Made by a program: the position numbers and the translations under genes
Assembly: GCA_014529385.2 (NCBI GenBank)
Contig: CM043965.1
Location: forward strand, 17,933,912 to 17,997,911
Direction of reading: 5' to 3'
From: Adiantum capillus-veneris
Taxonomy: Eukaryota; Streptophyta; Polypodiopsida; Polypodiales; Pteridaceae
Length of the DNA: 64,000 nucleotides
The notes under the pieces: generated by a model
What the model was told of the DNA's origin: nothing
The model's input: only the letters and a program-made list of their open reading frames with translations
The model's database searches: none
Shown here: piece after piece, positions 20,997-32,588 of the stretch
Position numbering within the stretch: the stretch's first letter is position 1
Layout of the letters: each line of letters opens with the position of its first letter

Positions 20997-23900
20997 TCAT
21001 CGTATCGTTTCTCGCATCGTGATCAGTGATTTGTATCTTGCATGTAGATTCATCATTGTAGGGCCAAAAATATCTGTGTTTATTGTGAAGAAGCCTGTGT
21101 AGAATGCTTCTTCAAAATCCTGGAGGTGATAGGATGGTAGAAACATTATCCTTTGATACAATGCATGTATCACCTCCTTGGAAGGCTGACCAGACAGATC
21201 ATAAGCGCATCTGTAAGTATCCTGGAAAAAAAAGATGATGTCGGTCACCTGGCCTGGCTTGAGAGTCTCAAACAGTGCTAAGAGGGTTTTGCAGATTTTA
21301 ATCATCATGATGCATGTAAGGTCAGGTGAGCCAGTGAACAACTTGATGGCGCCCGTTAGGGTTTTCACCATGTATTGTACACTTATTCTCTCACCTGCCT
21401 TCAAGCCCGGCAGCTTAGGGTAATTCAGCCAAGTGGGTTGGCTGCTTTGCAAGATTTCCTGCGCTTTCCACATCCTGATCCTTGGTAGAGGACAAAAGCT
21501 GAGGTTGTCTCTGATGTTTTTCGATGCCTCTATCAAGTGGATTAGGTATTGTGGGTACTTTGTGAGCCAGCCTTCCTCCACTTTGGCTGAGAATCAACAA
21601 TTAGCCTGACCCCTTCTGGTTGTGAGGTATCTGCATTGTAAAGTGGTACGGTCGGCTCTTCTCTTATCCATTTGTTGATGGTGGCTGCCTCATATTTCAA
21701 CAATGGATATGGGAGAGAGGGTTGAAGCCACTCGCGTTTGAGGTTGATGGCTTCGATCTTCTGAATGGTCATAGACTTGAAAACCCTCTGCTCCCACTCC
21801 AAGGCTTCCTTTGTTGTCTCTCTGAGATCCACCTCTATTGCTTTACGCAACTTTTCTTCCTCTTCCCGTGTTAGATCCTGTGGCTCTTGAGAGGATCCTT
21901 CTAGGATTTCTTCTTGCATAGGCATGTCCATCGGATCTGCCACATTCTCTAAATCAATGCCCTCATTGGCTGTTGGCCCTGTGCTTTCTTGCTCTCCTTT
22001 CAACTCCTCAATTTGCCTCAAAAGTTTTTGCTTTTTCGTTTCCGCTTCGACTTCGCCCATATTCACAAGGAGGTCATTTAATTCGGCGTTTATTCTTTCC
22101 GCCTCCTCGAGCTTTCTTTTCATGTTGAGAGAAGAAGAGAACACAGAAGTAGAATCCCAAAGTGTGTAGAATACACACATGAGATGATGTATATATAGAG
22201 GGGACCTGGGTGCCATATATAGAGAAGCCATATATTGAGTAGCTTCACATATAAGCTCAACATATGTGAAGCTACTCAATATATGTCGTCAAAAGAGTGG
22301 CGTCGCGAACCATCTCTTATGGCATTGTGAACGTAATTATTTCATTAACGATGCTAATAATTTTCATGACATGTTCTTTTTGGAGTCTATGATCTATGTA
22401 GGATTGATCAAAGAATTGATTTTATGAAGACAAACTTGGTGACAATAAAAGATTTATGAAGATATGTTTGGTGATGCCATATTGATGACAACATGAAGAC
22501 ATGTTTGGTGATGCGATATTGATGACAAGCTACACAACAGATTCACGGAGACACTTTTGATTACAAGCTAATCGATAGCTTTTATACCTCTTTATTGAAC
22601 CTTTGTATTCATTATTGTATTTGATAGGATAGGAGTAATGTAACTCCTCATAAAACATTCATTGTAAAAGGAGTGATGTAGCTCCTCGTAAACATTTGTA
22701 TATTTAATGATTTTTATAATATAACGGTGGGTGTATATAGAGCTGTGAGTTTTTCCCTTGATCCCCCAAGGGTTTTTTCATCCACAGTTAGGGACCCTTA
22801 TTTGAGCGGGGGTGTTGAGCTTATATGTGAAGCTACTCAATATATGGCTTCTCTATATATGGCACCTAGGTCCCCTCTATATATACATCATCTCATGTGT
22901 GTATTCTACACACTTTGGGATTCTACTTCTGTGTTCTCTCCTTCTCTCAACATTTCATACTTTCTACTTCCTCTTGTAGGGCTTTTTGGCCTTCTTCCAT
23001 CCTTGTTTGCGTGATGATAGATCCTTCTGCCATCATCAATCTCTGCTTTTTCTCTAGAGTCAGCTCTTTCTGAAATTCTTGCATCTGTTCTTCATAAAGT
23101 TGACTCTCCGTAGTGATTTGAGTCGAGCTAGTAGCTCTGACTCTGGTAGGTGATGCTCGCAGCCTCTGGATGGTCTGATCTTTTACTTTGAGTTGGCCCT
23201 TGAGCTCAAGGACCTCATCCTCGCTTGCTTCTTGATCTATCTCCGCCTTTTCTTTGGCGTTTCTCATGGCTTCTACTTCTTTAGATTCTTCTGGCAGCTG
23301 TAGGGTCAGGTTATCTCTTTCCTTCTCGGCATCTAGCAGTGCTTTGCTGAGCTGCTGACATTCTTCTTCAACTGCTTGCATTCTTTTTACTACTGCTTGA
23401 TTTACTTCCTCCATTGCTTGGCATTTTTGTAGTGCCCTTGCTAGGCTAGCCTGTAGCTCAGCTTCCTCTCTTTCTGCCTTTGGCTTTGTCCTTGTAGAGT
23501 GTCTACTTCCATCTTAATCTTCACCTCATTGGCCTTGAGAGCTGCCATCTCTCTTTCTGAAGCCATGGATTGCGCTCTCAACCCGGTTAGCTTCGTCATC
23601 ACCACGTCCCAGTCGTTGGAGGGCGGGTGCAGGTCCACTGTATCTGTGGCAATTTCTTTTAATTCCACTAGCCTGATGCCTTGCATTTGTTCTTTAGGCC
23701 CTCTGCTCGCCAAGTCGAATGTGACTGTGGCGGCTTCTTCCTTTGTGTATCCTGCAGCTAGCAGGTCCAAAAAGCTATGATAAGACTCTTCTAACTCTTT
23801 TTGCTCACTTCGAGGCTTAGCCTCATCCTTTGGCTTTGGCTCCTAAATCTGCTCTTGCTGGGCCTCTTCCCGTTCTTCTAGTTTGTCTTCAGCCTCCTTA

Positions 23901-25248
23901 TCTTCTTGTGGAGGGCTTCTAAGAGGTGGTGAGGGTTGTGGGCTGGGTTTAGGGCTGGCCGGTAGAGATGTAGGCTTTTCCTTTAAATCCCTGTCTGCTT
24001 TAGTTTTCTTTCTCTTTCTTGGCTCTCTTGGTCATCTAGCAGTTTCTGCCATATTTGCTGTACTTCCTCCTCTTTGAAAGGGACATGCGGTATATTCTCT
24101 GATGCGGCATCAAGAATCTCAAAATTCTTGATATAGTCCTCAAATCTTCGCACTCTTCGGGATGATCCCGACATTGACTCTAGAGAAGGCTTCCAGAGTT
24201 CACTTAAATCACCCTTGAGGGCTCTCTCTGCTCGGAAGCTCTCCATCAGCCTCTCTAATCTTGCCGCTTTTTGTGACCTTGTTTCTTTTGCAGGCACTTG
24301 GGCAAATTCCTTCTTTTCTTTCTTTTGCTCTGGCTGCTCCTCTTGAACCGGCTCTAGCCGTCTTTTCAGTCTTGTAGCCACCCTTGGTGCTCTTTGGGGC
24401 TCGTCTTCTTTGTCTTCTTTTAGTCTCAGCCAGTCATTCTGAGACAGGGGTTCAGGCCACCTTCCTTTCGCGTGTAGTGCCCCATAAATCACCTTAGTGA
24501 TTAGTTCTCTTTGCACAATATAGGTTGGCTTCTTGTTACCCATCTTTACTAGGTTGTCATGTATATACGCCGCATAATTGATTATCTTTGGGGTGCCTTT
24601 CGTCATTGCCCAAGTGAATGTCATGGCAATTGCACCTGGCGGCATTCTGTACTTTTGTGGCCTCTTCGTACACATGTGGAAGTATTGGTTGTATAACTGG
24701 CTCATAATTGCCACTCTTGGGTTGGCAATATCTTCAAAGGTGTAATTCCCTTTCTTCTCGTTGTACACCGTGACCTCATCCCTTCTTTTAGTTACACTAT
24801 CCCCCTCGTTGGAGAGGTCTAGTGCATCTGCTACAACCTGCTCAGTGATGATTATTTCTATTTTTGGCCTGCCTTGTAGATCTGTTACTTTGGCCACTCC
24901 ATCCTCTTTGATGGTTGTCACAAGCTCCCAGACTCTCTTTATGTCCACCCCTACCGGTATTGCTTCAAAGTAGTTGTGGAGATCAATCTTCTCCAAGTAC
25001 CCAGCCATCTTGCTTCTTACGAACTCATTGAGTTCTTGCGGCAGCATTGGTAGCTCGATGACATTGCCTTCAGGGTCTTTGAACACTCCTTGGTAGATCT
25101 TTAGGTCGTTGGACTCTAACAGATCTTCTTGGATCCATGTGCTAGTGGGCTTTAGTGTTCCTTCTGGAATGATGAAGGGTTCCACTTCTTCCAGGTAATC
25201 CTTGATGGTCATTCTTTTCTTCTTTGCCGGTGACTTTGCGGCTGCCAT
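20997..25248 (-). pseudogene. Extra sense ORF of the giant element, ~1,100 codons (interrupted)
   Basis: I know no certain function. The ATG at 25248 opens 421 codons (to 23983): a basic start (AAAKSPAKKKRM), a folded-looking region with WIQEDLLESND, NYFEAIPVGVDIKRVWELV and FHMCTKRPQKYRMPPGAIAMTF, then a charged region. It resembles the 'putative plant transposon protein' ORFs of large plant retroelements, by my recollection only. After a frameshift near 23983 come a Pro/Glu-rich linker and a long coiled coil (about 23700-22960, heptad-like E/K/L/Q runs, e.g. EEVNQAVVKRMQAVEEE). This is interrupted by an 830-bp insertion at 22123-22952 and resumes as KRKLEEAERINAELNDLL. After another frameshift near 21570 there is a folded C-terminal part (LSFCPLPRIRMWKAQEIL, DIIFFFQDTYRCAYDLSG) to the stop at 20997, only ~37 bp from the polypurine tract. 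It has the same strand as pol and lies inside the element, so it is an integral gene. Confidence 0.75.
22123..22952 (+). mobile_element. 830-bp TRIM-like insertion with LTR-like ends in inverted orientation
   Basis: Two 140-bp terminal copies, 22123-22262 and 22813-22952, each bounded by TGTTGAG...CAACA, are reverse complements of one another instead of direct repeats. A perfect 5-bp target duplication TTTCA flanks the unit (22118-22122 and 22953-22957), and removing it rejoins the coiled-coil frame. A purine tract (GAGCGGGGG) precedes the right copy, as before a 3' LTR. The 550-bp interior is non-coding. After the left copy a 23-bp piece of the LTR is repeated again, forming a palindrome at the junction. 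Confidence 0.85.
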
Positions 25249-28061
25249 AGATCCTGCTGCACTTAGTAGTGTGAAGTTAGCGTTTTTTCCATATTAGCTG
25301 AGAAACCGAGTTTTACTTATCCAAATGACTTGAAAATTGAAAATAAAGCTTAAAAGGAACTTGTGAAGTTGTGCATGTGCTCACAGTGCAAGTCTGGCCA
25401 AAATTTTCCATTTAGATATCCTACACGTAGGATGTCTTTTTCATCAGAATTGGTTCATACTTGGCATGCTGGCAGTGCATGGCTCATGGAACATGGCTAT
25501 ATGATTGGATTTGGGTTTGGATATATAAAAGTGGATTTTTGGGCTGATTCAGGCTTTAGGCCACAAATTGGGTAAAAAGTCCATCATAGGTAGCAATTGA
25601 TGTCCAAATGGGTTGAAAATTGGTATATGAGCTCATTGCACCATGGTATTGGCTTCCATGATGTCACTCTTTGCACAGAAGGCCTGAATTATGATGGAGA
25701 CATTCTACGCGTAGGATGTCTTTTTCAGCAAAATGACATGAAATTTGTTCTGTGGGTGGTCCTTGGCCTATGGAACATGGCCATGCCCTTGGATTTGGAT
25801 TTGGACAAGGATTGATGCTTGTAAGGGCCTGTGGGGTGTTTTTGGGCTTCAAAAGTGTATCTTGAAGGTGTTGGGGGTCAAAAATGATTAGAATGGCTTC
25901 AAAATTGATATATGAGCTCTTGATGATGACGTGATTGGATCTGGAATGAACAAACATCCTCTGCAGGCCAAAAAAGTCAAATAGACATCCTGTACGTAGG
26001 ATGTCTACTTCACCATTTTTTGATTCTGACCACACAGATTGGTTGTTGATGTGTTGGTGAATGTGTTCTGCAAGTCTCATGTGATTTGGACAAGATTTGG
26101 TAGGTCTATTGCCTATTATTGCCTCTATGCCCTAACTTTGCGTTTTTCCATGCATGTGAGGTCAATTTTGGTCCAAATGTGATGAGACTTGGTGGATAGC
26201 TTGTAAATGTCATTCAAAAAATAAGTATGATGAAAAATGTTGGAGTCTGTGCCCAGAAGTGCCCTTGATACATCCTACGCGTAGGATGTCTCCTGATGAT
26301 TTTTTCATGGATGGTGCTCCTAGTGCCTACCCTTGGTCCCCCTGAGTCCCTTTTGAGCCTAATTTCAACAAAAAAGTCAAATGGATAGAGAATAACTCCC
26401 TGTGTGGACTTCAAAGCCTCCGAGCCGTTTTATGACTTTTGGAGTGCTTTTTGGCGATGAAATTTCTTGATGTTGGTCTCCATAGCTTCCCGATCCCTTG
26501 TGGATCCTTGCTGTATGGCTTTTGTTGACTTTGGCTTCACCGGAGCTTCATTTGGAAATTTGACGCTCTAGAAGCACCTGTGGTTGAGTTTACATACCTT
26601 CAATGATTTGTGGTGGTCTATCACCATAGGACTTGGTTGTTGATGGTCTGGGAAAGCCGCTCGTGAAGTTTGGTGGCAAACGGGCTTGCGGTTTGGCCGT
26701 AAGAGCAATTTGACGCTTTGTGTGTCTGATGTCATTTCTGAAGTTTAGTGCCACCTAGGGTCACTTTTTGGTCATGCGGGTCACATAGACTTGTCGAGCA
26801 TGTCGAGATGCTCCTACCCATGAATTTTGGTAGCATTTGGTCGCCGTTTCGCCGATTTCCCATTTGGTGGCCTCTTGCGGGTTTCTAGGAATTAGGGTTT
26901 TTCTCGATGGATTTCTACTACCTTTGGACATCCAGGACTAGTCTCTTAGGCTAGGGTAAGTTGCCGATGAAGTCTTGTTGCTTTTGGGTTAGCCATTAGG
27001 CCGCCGTCTCTACTTGTAGGTCTCTACCGCCCGCTTTGTGTGTGACTCCTACGCTAGTTTTCGCGACAAAACGACAAACATGCGTGAAAAGCTCAAGGTG
27101 GTGAACCTACCTCTCATGTCTTGAGCTCCTCGGGTAGTCGTGCGCGTCGTAGAAGCTGCTGGAAGGTCGGTCCGCTCTAGGTGGCAGAAGCTCTCTTCAC
27201 AAAGTCAATAGTGAGAATGAGCTAAAAATGAGGTGAAAATTTCTTATAATGGAGGTCCCCGAACCACTTTTCATGAAATTTGACATGTGCTCCTATCTTC
27301 TTGAGTGATGCGGTTTAGGCTCAAAAATTTCTTGATTTGGACTCCATTTGCTCTGTTTACCAAAAATTTGGCATTTTGGTCAAAACCTGGCCAAAACACG
27401 CTTTCCGCTCCAGTCTCCTAATTGCACCCCCACTGTACCATAGGTTGTCCTATAGTCACTGATCATCCCCTTATTTTTTGTTTTTCATTATGATTGTTTT
27501 TCACCTGCTTTTTGTATTTTTGAATTTTTTCTGCCAAAAATTAGCAAAATTAAAAGGAAAATAGAAAATCAAACCCAGAAGTTCCCCTGAAAATCATAAT
27601 AAATCACAAACATCACCGCAAAACATTAGATACACTCACATGCAATTTTTATGGCCGGATTTCTCCGTTTTACCAATATTTTGCCCAAAAAATGACTATT
27701 TCTACTTATATACACACACCTAGGGGCTTGATTTGGCGTTTGGCCCCATATCCCTATAAATACATGCTATATAAGGGCATATGTACTTGGGTTACTCCAG
27801 AAAATTTTGCAATCAAACACCAACCCTTAAAATAGTAAAAAATCATGCCCTTTTTTGCTCTTTGTGCTATTGGTTCCGCATTTGAGAATGCCTCCCTCCT
27901 TCCTAGCCAAAGTCCTCCCGGACGACAAGGTATCACCTTGGAGTATGTGTCGTGCATAGGTTGAAAAATTTGTGCTAATGCCTGGCCAATCTATTTTATG
28001 CATACTCTGTCAATGCATGGAAAAATTAATGCTATGCAAGAGAAGGGAATAAGCAAGATGC
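25249..28061 (-). other. Non-coding spacer of the giant element with four 22-bp palindromes
   Basis: About 2.8 kb between the extra gene and the end of the pol-linked ORF. No plausible gene. It holds four of the palindromes listed separately (25415, 25699, 25984, 26269). The phrase TTTTTCATCAGAATGG after one of them recurs after a leader palindrome at 38474, so larger segments were shared between the two non-coding blocks. It may contain a promoter or splice acceptor for the extra gene, but none can be shown. Confidence 0.6.
25415..26290. repeat. Palindrome cluster A: ACATCCTACGCGTAGGATGT-type, four copies
   Basis: Copies of the 22-bp palindrome (core given in the call, plus G at the start and C at the end) lie at 25415-25436, 25699-25720, 25984-26005 and 26269-26290. 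Spacing is about 285 bp each time (284, 285, 285). The central bases vary (ACGT, CGCG, TACG) while the outer GACATCCTA/TAGGATGTC arms are almost constant. Confidence 0.9.
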
Positions 28062-29187
28062 TTATTGGCATTCGCTGTCGAGGTTTCCTGTTTTCTTTGC
28101 AAGTAACACTTGTAACTCTATTGCTCTCTGTTTAATTTTCTTTTCTGCAAAAGGCAATTGCTTTGCCGAAACTGTTGATATAGCCATAGCTGTTTCTATG
28201 GAGAGGATTGGCTTGGCTGGAATGGCCGTCGGTCGTAAATTCTTTTCTTTCCATTGATATTTTGTTTCTGCCGGTTTTTGTAGATGTTTTGGCACTTCCT
28301 TGGTTGCCACTGGTTTGTTGCTGATTGGCATCCACATAAGCTAGCTTTCCTTTTTCAAATGCAGCTGTCTGCCTTCCGTTGTTGCTTGTACTGAAGGGAG
28401 TTTCTTTTACTTTTGTTTTGGTATCCAAATGCGAGTGACATTTGGATTATGGCTAAGCATTTTCTTTGGGATCCATATCTATTTTATGCCCTTGGTTTTG
28501 GTTGAACTATCTGCTTCGGTTGATTTCTTTCGTTGCATTGTTGTTGGTCTGCCCTGTCATTTCTATCCTTTCGCATCCATACTTGTATCCTTGTTTTGGT
28601 AACCTAGATCTTTGCATTGCGGCCGGTGACTTCGTATGTCTGGAATTAGCATGGTTAGCCTTTACCTGATTGTTGGTCTCGAGTATCATGCTGTTCTTTG
28701 GTGGCATTTTTGCTTTTGGCTCTTTTTCCAGTGGTTGCATGGCTTGGAACCGATGATTCTTGTATTGGTGAGCAAAGGCTACCACCTGTTGTTCATGTGC
28801 ATGCTGAATTTTGACTACCCTTTCATTCCAATCTATTTGCACATTGTACTATTTTTTCCACGGTTGTCCCAACATCATTGGGTGTTGTGTGCTTTCATCC
28901 TCCACCACATAGAATTTGTGTGGGTAAATATATTGATGTATATGTACATGCAATATAGTCCATCCCAATGTTTTCAACGGGTGTGATGTGCTACTTTCCA
29001 GCACTTGAGGAGTAGGATAAAGTGGACCTTTGAATTTGAGCTATTGATATAATCTGTAAGAGATCAGATTTTCTTGAGCTCCCGAATCAAGCAATGCCGT
29101 TGATTCAACTTGATTGCTGCCCACTTTGATTGCAATTATTCGCTCTACTGTGTCTTCCTCCAACTTCATCAGTCGAATGGCATTGAT
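28062..29187 (-). pseudogene. Second retropepsin-like motif plus W-I-P-K segment downstream of integrase
   Basis: It is in the same minus-strand frame as integrase, separated by a single TGA at 29188-29190. The sequence reads RIIAIKVGSNQVESTALLD then DSGAQENLIS (about 29065), the hallmark of gag-linked aspartic proteases in gypsy elements, followed after a stop near 29043 by PTPQVLESS and SHPLKTLG, the usual position of the second conserved strand. The next part is decayed (28990-28500). At about 28480-28430 it reads WIPKKMLSHNPNVTRIWIPK, then a Lys/Gln/Thr-rich tail to a stop at 28062. The canonical protease is at 33790, so this is an extra copy or a co-opted domain. Confidence 0.65.
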
Positions 29188-30560
29188 TCACAATGGTGGT
29201 CTACTTCGTTGTTGTTGTCGCAGAAGTATTCGTTTTGCAATGCGTTCTTTTGCTTCTGCTTGAGCTTCCTCTCGTACTCTTTGTTTTTCCTTCATTCGTT
29301 GTTTTCCTTGATGAATTTGTTGGAGCATCTCCTGTGTGAGTGGTAGATGATATCTCTTCAATCGACATCCACTAATCCAGTTCGGCATTTCTTCACCTGC
29401 TAATATAGCAAGCTTGACAACTCCACTTTGTGATAGATCACTAATCACAAATGGTCCCATCCCTCGCTTTTTAAGTTTCTTGGCATGTTTCTTCAAAGTA
29501 TAAACAAGTACGTAATCACCTAATTTGAACTCTTTAGTGCGCATGTTTGTCAAAAAATTCTTTTTGTCTTCTCTTTTTAGCATAGATTGAAGCCACAGCT
29601 TGTAAGCGGAGCTCATCTAGTTTCTCAAGATCATCTATTCTTGAAGAGAGCTCATGCCCTGTCCATTCTAAGCGTTTTGCTACTCGTAGAGTTGGAATTA
29701 AAAACTCTATGGGTAGTATCGCATTTAGGCCAAACACCATGTTGTACGGTGTTGTTCCTATTGATGTTTTGTAAGCTACCCTGTATGCCCATAGTGTTGA
29801 GTGTAGCTGATGATCCCAATATGTTCTTGATTCTGAAACTATTTTAGTGAGAACCGTGCATAGTGTTTTATTTGTGGCCTCAGCTTGTCCATTGGCCTGT
29901 GGATGGTATGGAGCAGATTTCCTATGTATGACCATGAATTCCTCTAGCAGATATTCAATGACTTCATTGAGAAAATGTGTCCCACGATCACTGACAATTT
30001 CTATTGGTAACCCGTAAGGTACAAAAACATTCTCATACAAAAATTATGCAGTGGTGCGTGCATCAGCTTTTGGCGTTGCCTTGGCTTCGACCCATTTTGT
30101 GAGATAGTCCATAGCCACAATGATATATTGGGTATGGGTGCGATATGCAGGGAGTGAGATAGGTCCCACAAAATCAATGTCCCATTTTGCAAATGCTCTT
30201 GCTCCCATCATTGGCCGTAGTGGCATCTCATCTCTTTTTATTGGCACCTTGGTGCATTGACATGTGTCACAACGCTTTACAAACTCTTCATCATCCATGT
30301 GCAATATAGGCCACCAAATTCCTGCGGTTAAGACAATTTTTGCCGTCTTATCGCCCGAAAAATGGCCTCCACTTATTCCGCTATATGCATGTTCTAGAAT
30401 CAGCAGGTATTCGCTTTCACTTGCACAGATTCTAAGTTGATTGTCCTTGCCTCGCTTATAGAGTTGGTTCCCAATTAATTGAAAGTCATGAGCTTCCAGC
30501 TCTATAGCTTTTTTCCGTGCTCTTGTGATGTTCTCAGGAAATGTCCTGGTGGTTAAGAAA
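29188..30560 (-). pseudogene. Giant element integrase
   Basis: The minus strand encodes an N-terminal linker, a zinc-binding module (EHAYSGISGGHFSGD ... CDTCQC, about 30390-30240), the integrase core with KWDIDFVGP (first Asp, about 30180), IVSDRGTHF (second Asp, about 30000) and NGQAEATNK (Glu, about 29895), and a C-terminal module (LGDYVLVYTLKKHAKKLKKR, GMGPFVISDL). All three catalytic acids remain. Stops near 30044 and 29535 and a frameshift at about 29540 break it. No chromodomain is seen. The TGA at 29188 ends the frame in front of the second protease motif. A further zinc-binding module lies immediately upstream, see the RT entry. Confidence 0.85.
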
Positions 30561-30571
30561 TCAATGATATA

Positions 30572-32588
30572 TTAAATCCATGCAGGTGCAATGTTTACCT
30601 GAAACAATGTCGCGTGATCCACTGGTCGTTTGGCACTACATATAGTACAATTGGTAACATAAGAATGTGTGTCCGCATACATAGTTGGCCAATAAATCCC
30701 TAACTGTTTCAGTCTCTGGTGTGTTTTCACAGTTGAACAATGAAATGCACAATCCTGAACATGTGCTTCAAGGTAGCACTCGAATTCTTCCGGATTTATA
30801 CATAATTGTAGGATTTGGTCCGATCCAAGATGATACAGCCGTCCTGCTATCAACTGGAAGTTTTTTGTTTCTCGAATTGTTTGTTGTTTGGATCTGTATT
30901 CCGTATTATCAAACTCACTTCCAAAAGAAAGAATGCTAACAATTTCCTGAGACCATTTGGGTACCATTTCAATATTGAAAAGATAAACATCTGGTATGTC
31001 ATCATCTACTCCTTCAGGAGCTTCCCCGTTGTGTATCCTTGAAAAATGATCCGCTCGTAGATGGGTTTTACCCTTTTTGACCAACACTGTGAAGTCAAAT
31101 TCTAGCAATATAATAAACCAGCGTACAATTCTCCCTGTATTGCATGGTTTATTTATCAGATACAAAAGAGCTTGATGATCTGTGAAGAAAACAAATTTGT
31201 TTGCAAGAAAATAATGCCGAAATTTCTTTACAACATAAATCATTCCTAACCCTTCCCGCTCGGTGGTTGTGTAGTTCTTCTCCGCACTATTTAGCTGTCG
31301 ACTCGCATAACAAACTGGAAAATCCATTGTTCCGTCTCCAGGTTGAGCCAAAATACTTCCAATGGCATATGCAGAAGCATCAATGTGAACATGGAATATC
31401 TTTTCCCAATCTGGTGCCTTCAGTATAGGTGCTGATATAAGGTTTTCCTTCATCTTTTGGAATGAAGTTTCACACTCCTCGGTCCAATCGAAATTGACTA
31501 GCAAACGATACAGAGGTTGTGCAATAACTGCATACATGTATATGAATCTTCGATAATATCCATAGTGTCCCATGAAAGATTGCACTTGTTTCGAATTAGT
31601 GGGCCTGGGTAGGTATACTATGAATTTGACTTTGTCTAGGTCAGTGGTTATGCCATTTCTTGAGACAATGTGTCCTAAGATGCGTCCTTGCTTAACCATG
31701 AATACACACTTTTCCGGGTTAAGAGAGATTTGGTATGTCTTGCATTTTTCAGAGACCTTTTGCAAATGGTTGATATGTTCCTCTCGTAGAAGAAAGTGTA
31801 CACAAAGATCATCCATGTAAATTTCTAAGAATATTCTTAGGTATTCCTTGAATGCGTGAGTCATTAGCCTTTGGAAAGTGGCTGGGGCATTGGTTAAGCC
31901 AAACGGCTAACTCGATACGCATAAATTACCCATTCTGTGGTAAACGCTGTTTTGTGTTGATCCTCCCTTGCTATTACCAGTTGGTTGTATCCTGAAAACC
32001 CATCCAAAAAGGAATAAGCCCGTTTTCTGGCCACCCGCTCAAGTACATATTCTGTGATTGGCAAGGGATAATTATCCCTTATGGTGGCTGCATTTACCTT
32101 TTTGAAGTTTACACACACTCGCAGTTTTCCATTCTTTTTGGGAACTACCACAATGGGTGACACCCAATCTGTATGTTCGATTTCGTAGATGAATTCAGCT
32201 TCCATCAGTTTATGAATCTCTTCTTTGATTCGTTTAGCAAATGTGTCATTATATATATAAGGACGTTGTTTACAAGGTTTTGCATCCGATTTCAAGGAAT
32301 TGTATGTTGGCATAGCGATGGATCAACTCCTTTGAGGTCTTTATAGGACCAAGTAAATACATCTTTATACTTCTTGAGAAGTTGTGTTAGCTGTTCTTCC
32401 TCTTCAGGCTCTAAATCGTTGGCTATATAGACCGGCTGAGGCTTTTCACCTGGTTCTGCAAGGTCTATCCTTTTTGCATTCTTTGGCCCATCGTAAGATT
32501 CTTGGTTGGTTCTTTCCCTGACTGGTGGTGTCATGATGATTTTTCTGTCCTGGATAGTAAATTTCCGATAGTGTGATGGTACATTCAT
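30572..32588 (-). pseudogene. Giant element reverse transcriptase - RNase H, plus an extra H2C2 module
   Basis: The pre-RT segment (32588-32300) has PVYIANDLEPEEEEQL and KDVFTWSYKDLKGVDP, the signature preceding RT in Tat/Athila-type elements. RT: SPIVVVPKKNGKLRVCVNFK (about 32170), YPLPIT, then a frameshift near 31905 and [15 protein letters not shown], with the catalytic IYMDDLCV (about 31815) intact. RNase H: VHIDASAYAIGSILAQ (about 31390), TTEREGLGMIY (about 31270), FTDHQALLYL (about 31170). After HLRADHFSR the frame carries a first zinc-binding module (EAHVQDCAFH ... CTIC, about 30800-30650) ending at 30572. The next module, in the integrase entry, is the second. Confidence 0.88.

Noticed and set aside
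22727-23014. Plus-strand ORF matching part of the minus-strand ORF 22279-21542
   Set aside because: The shared protein segment is the translation of the 140-bp inverted terminal copies of the 830-bp insertion, not a gene.
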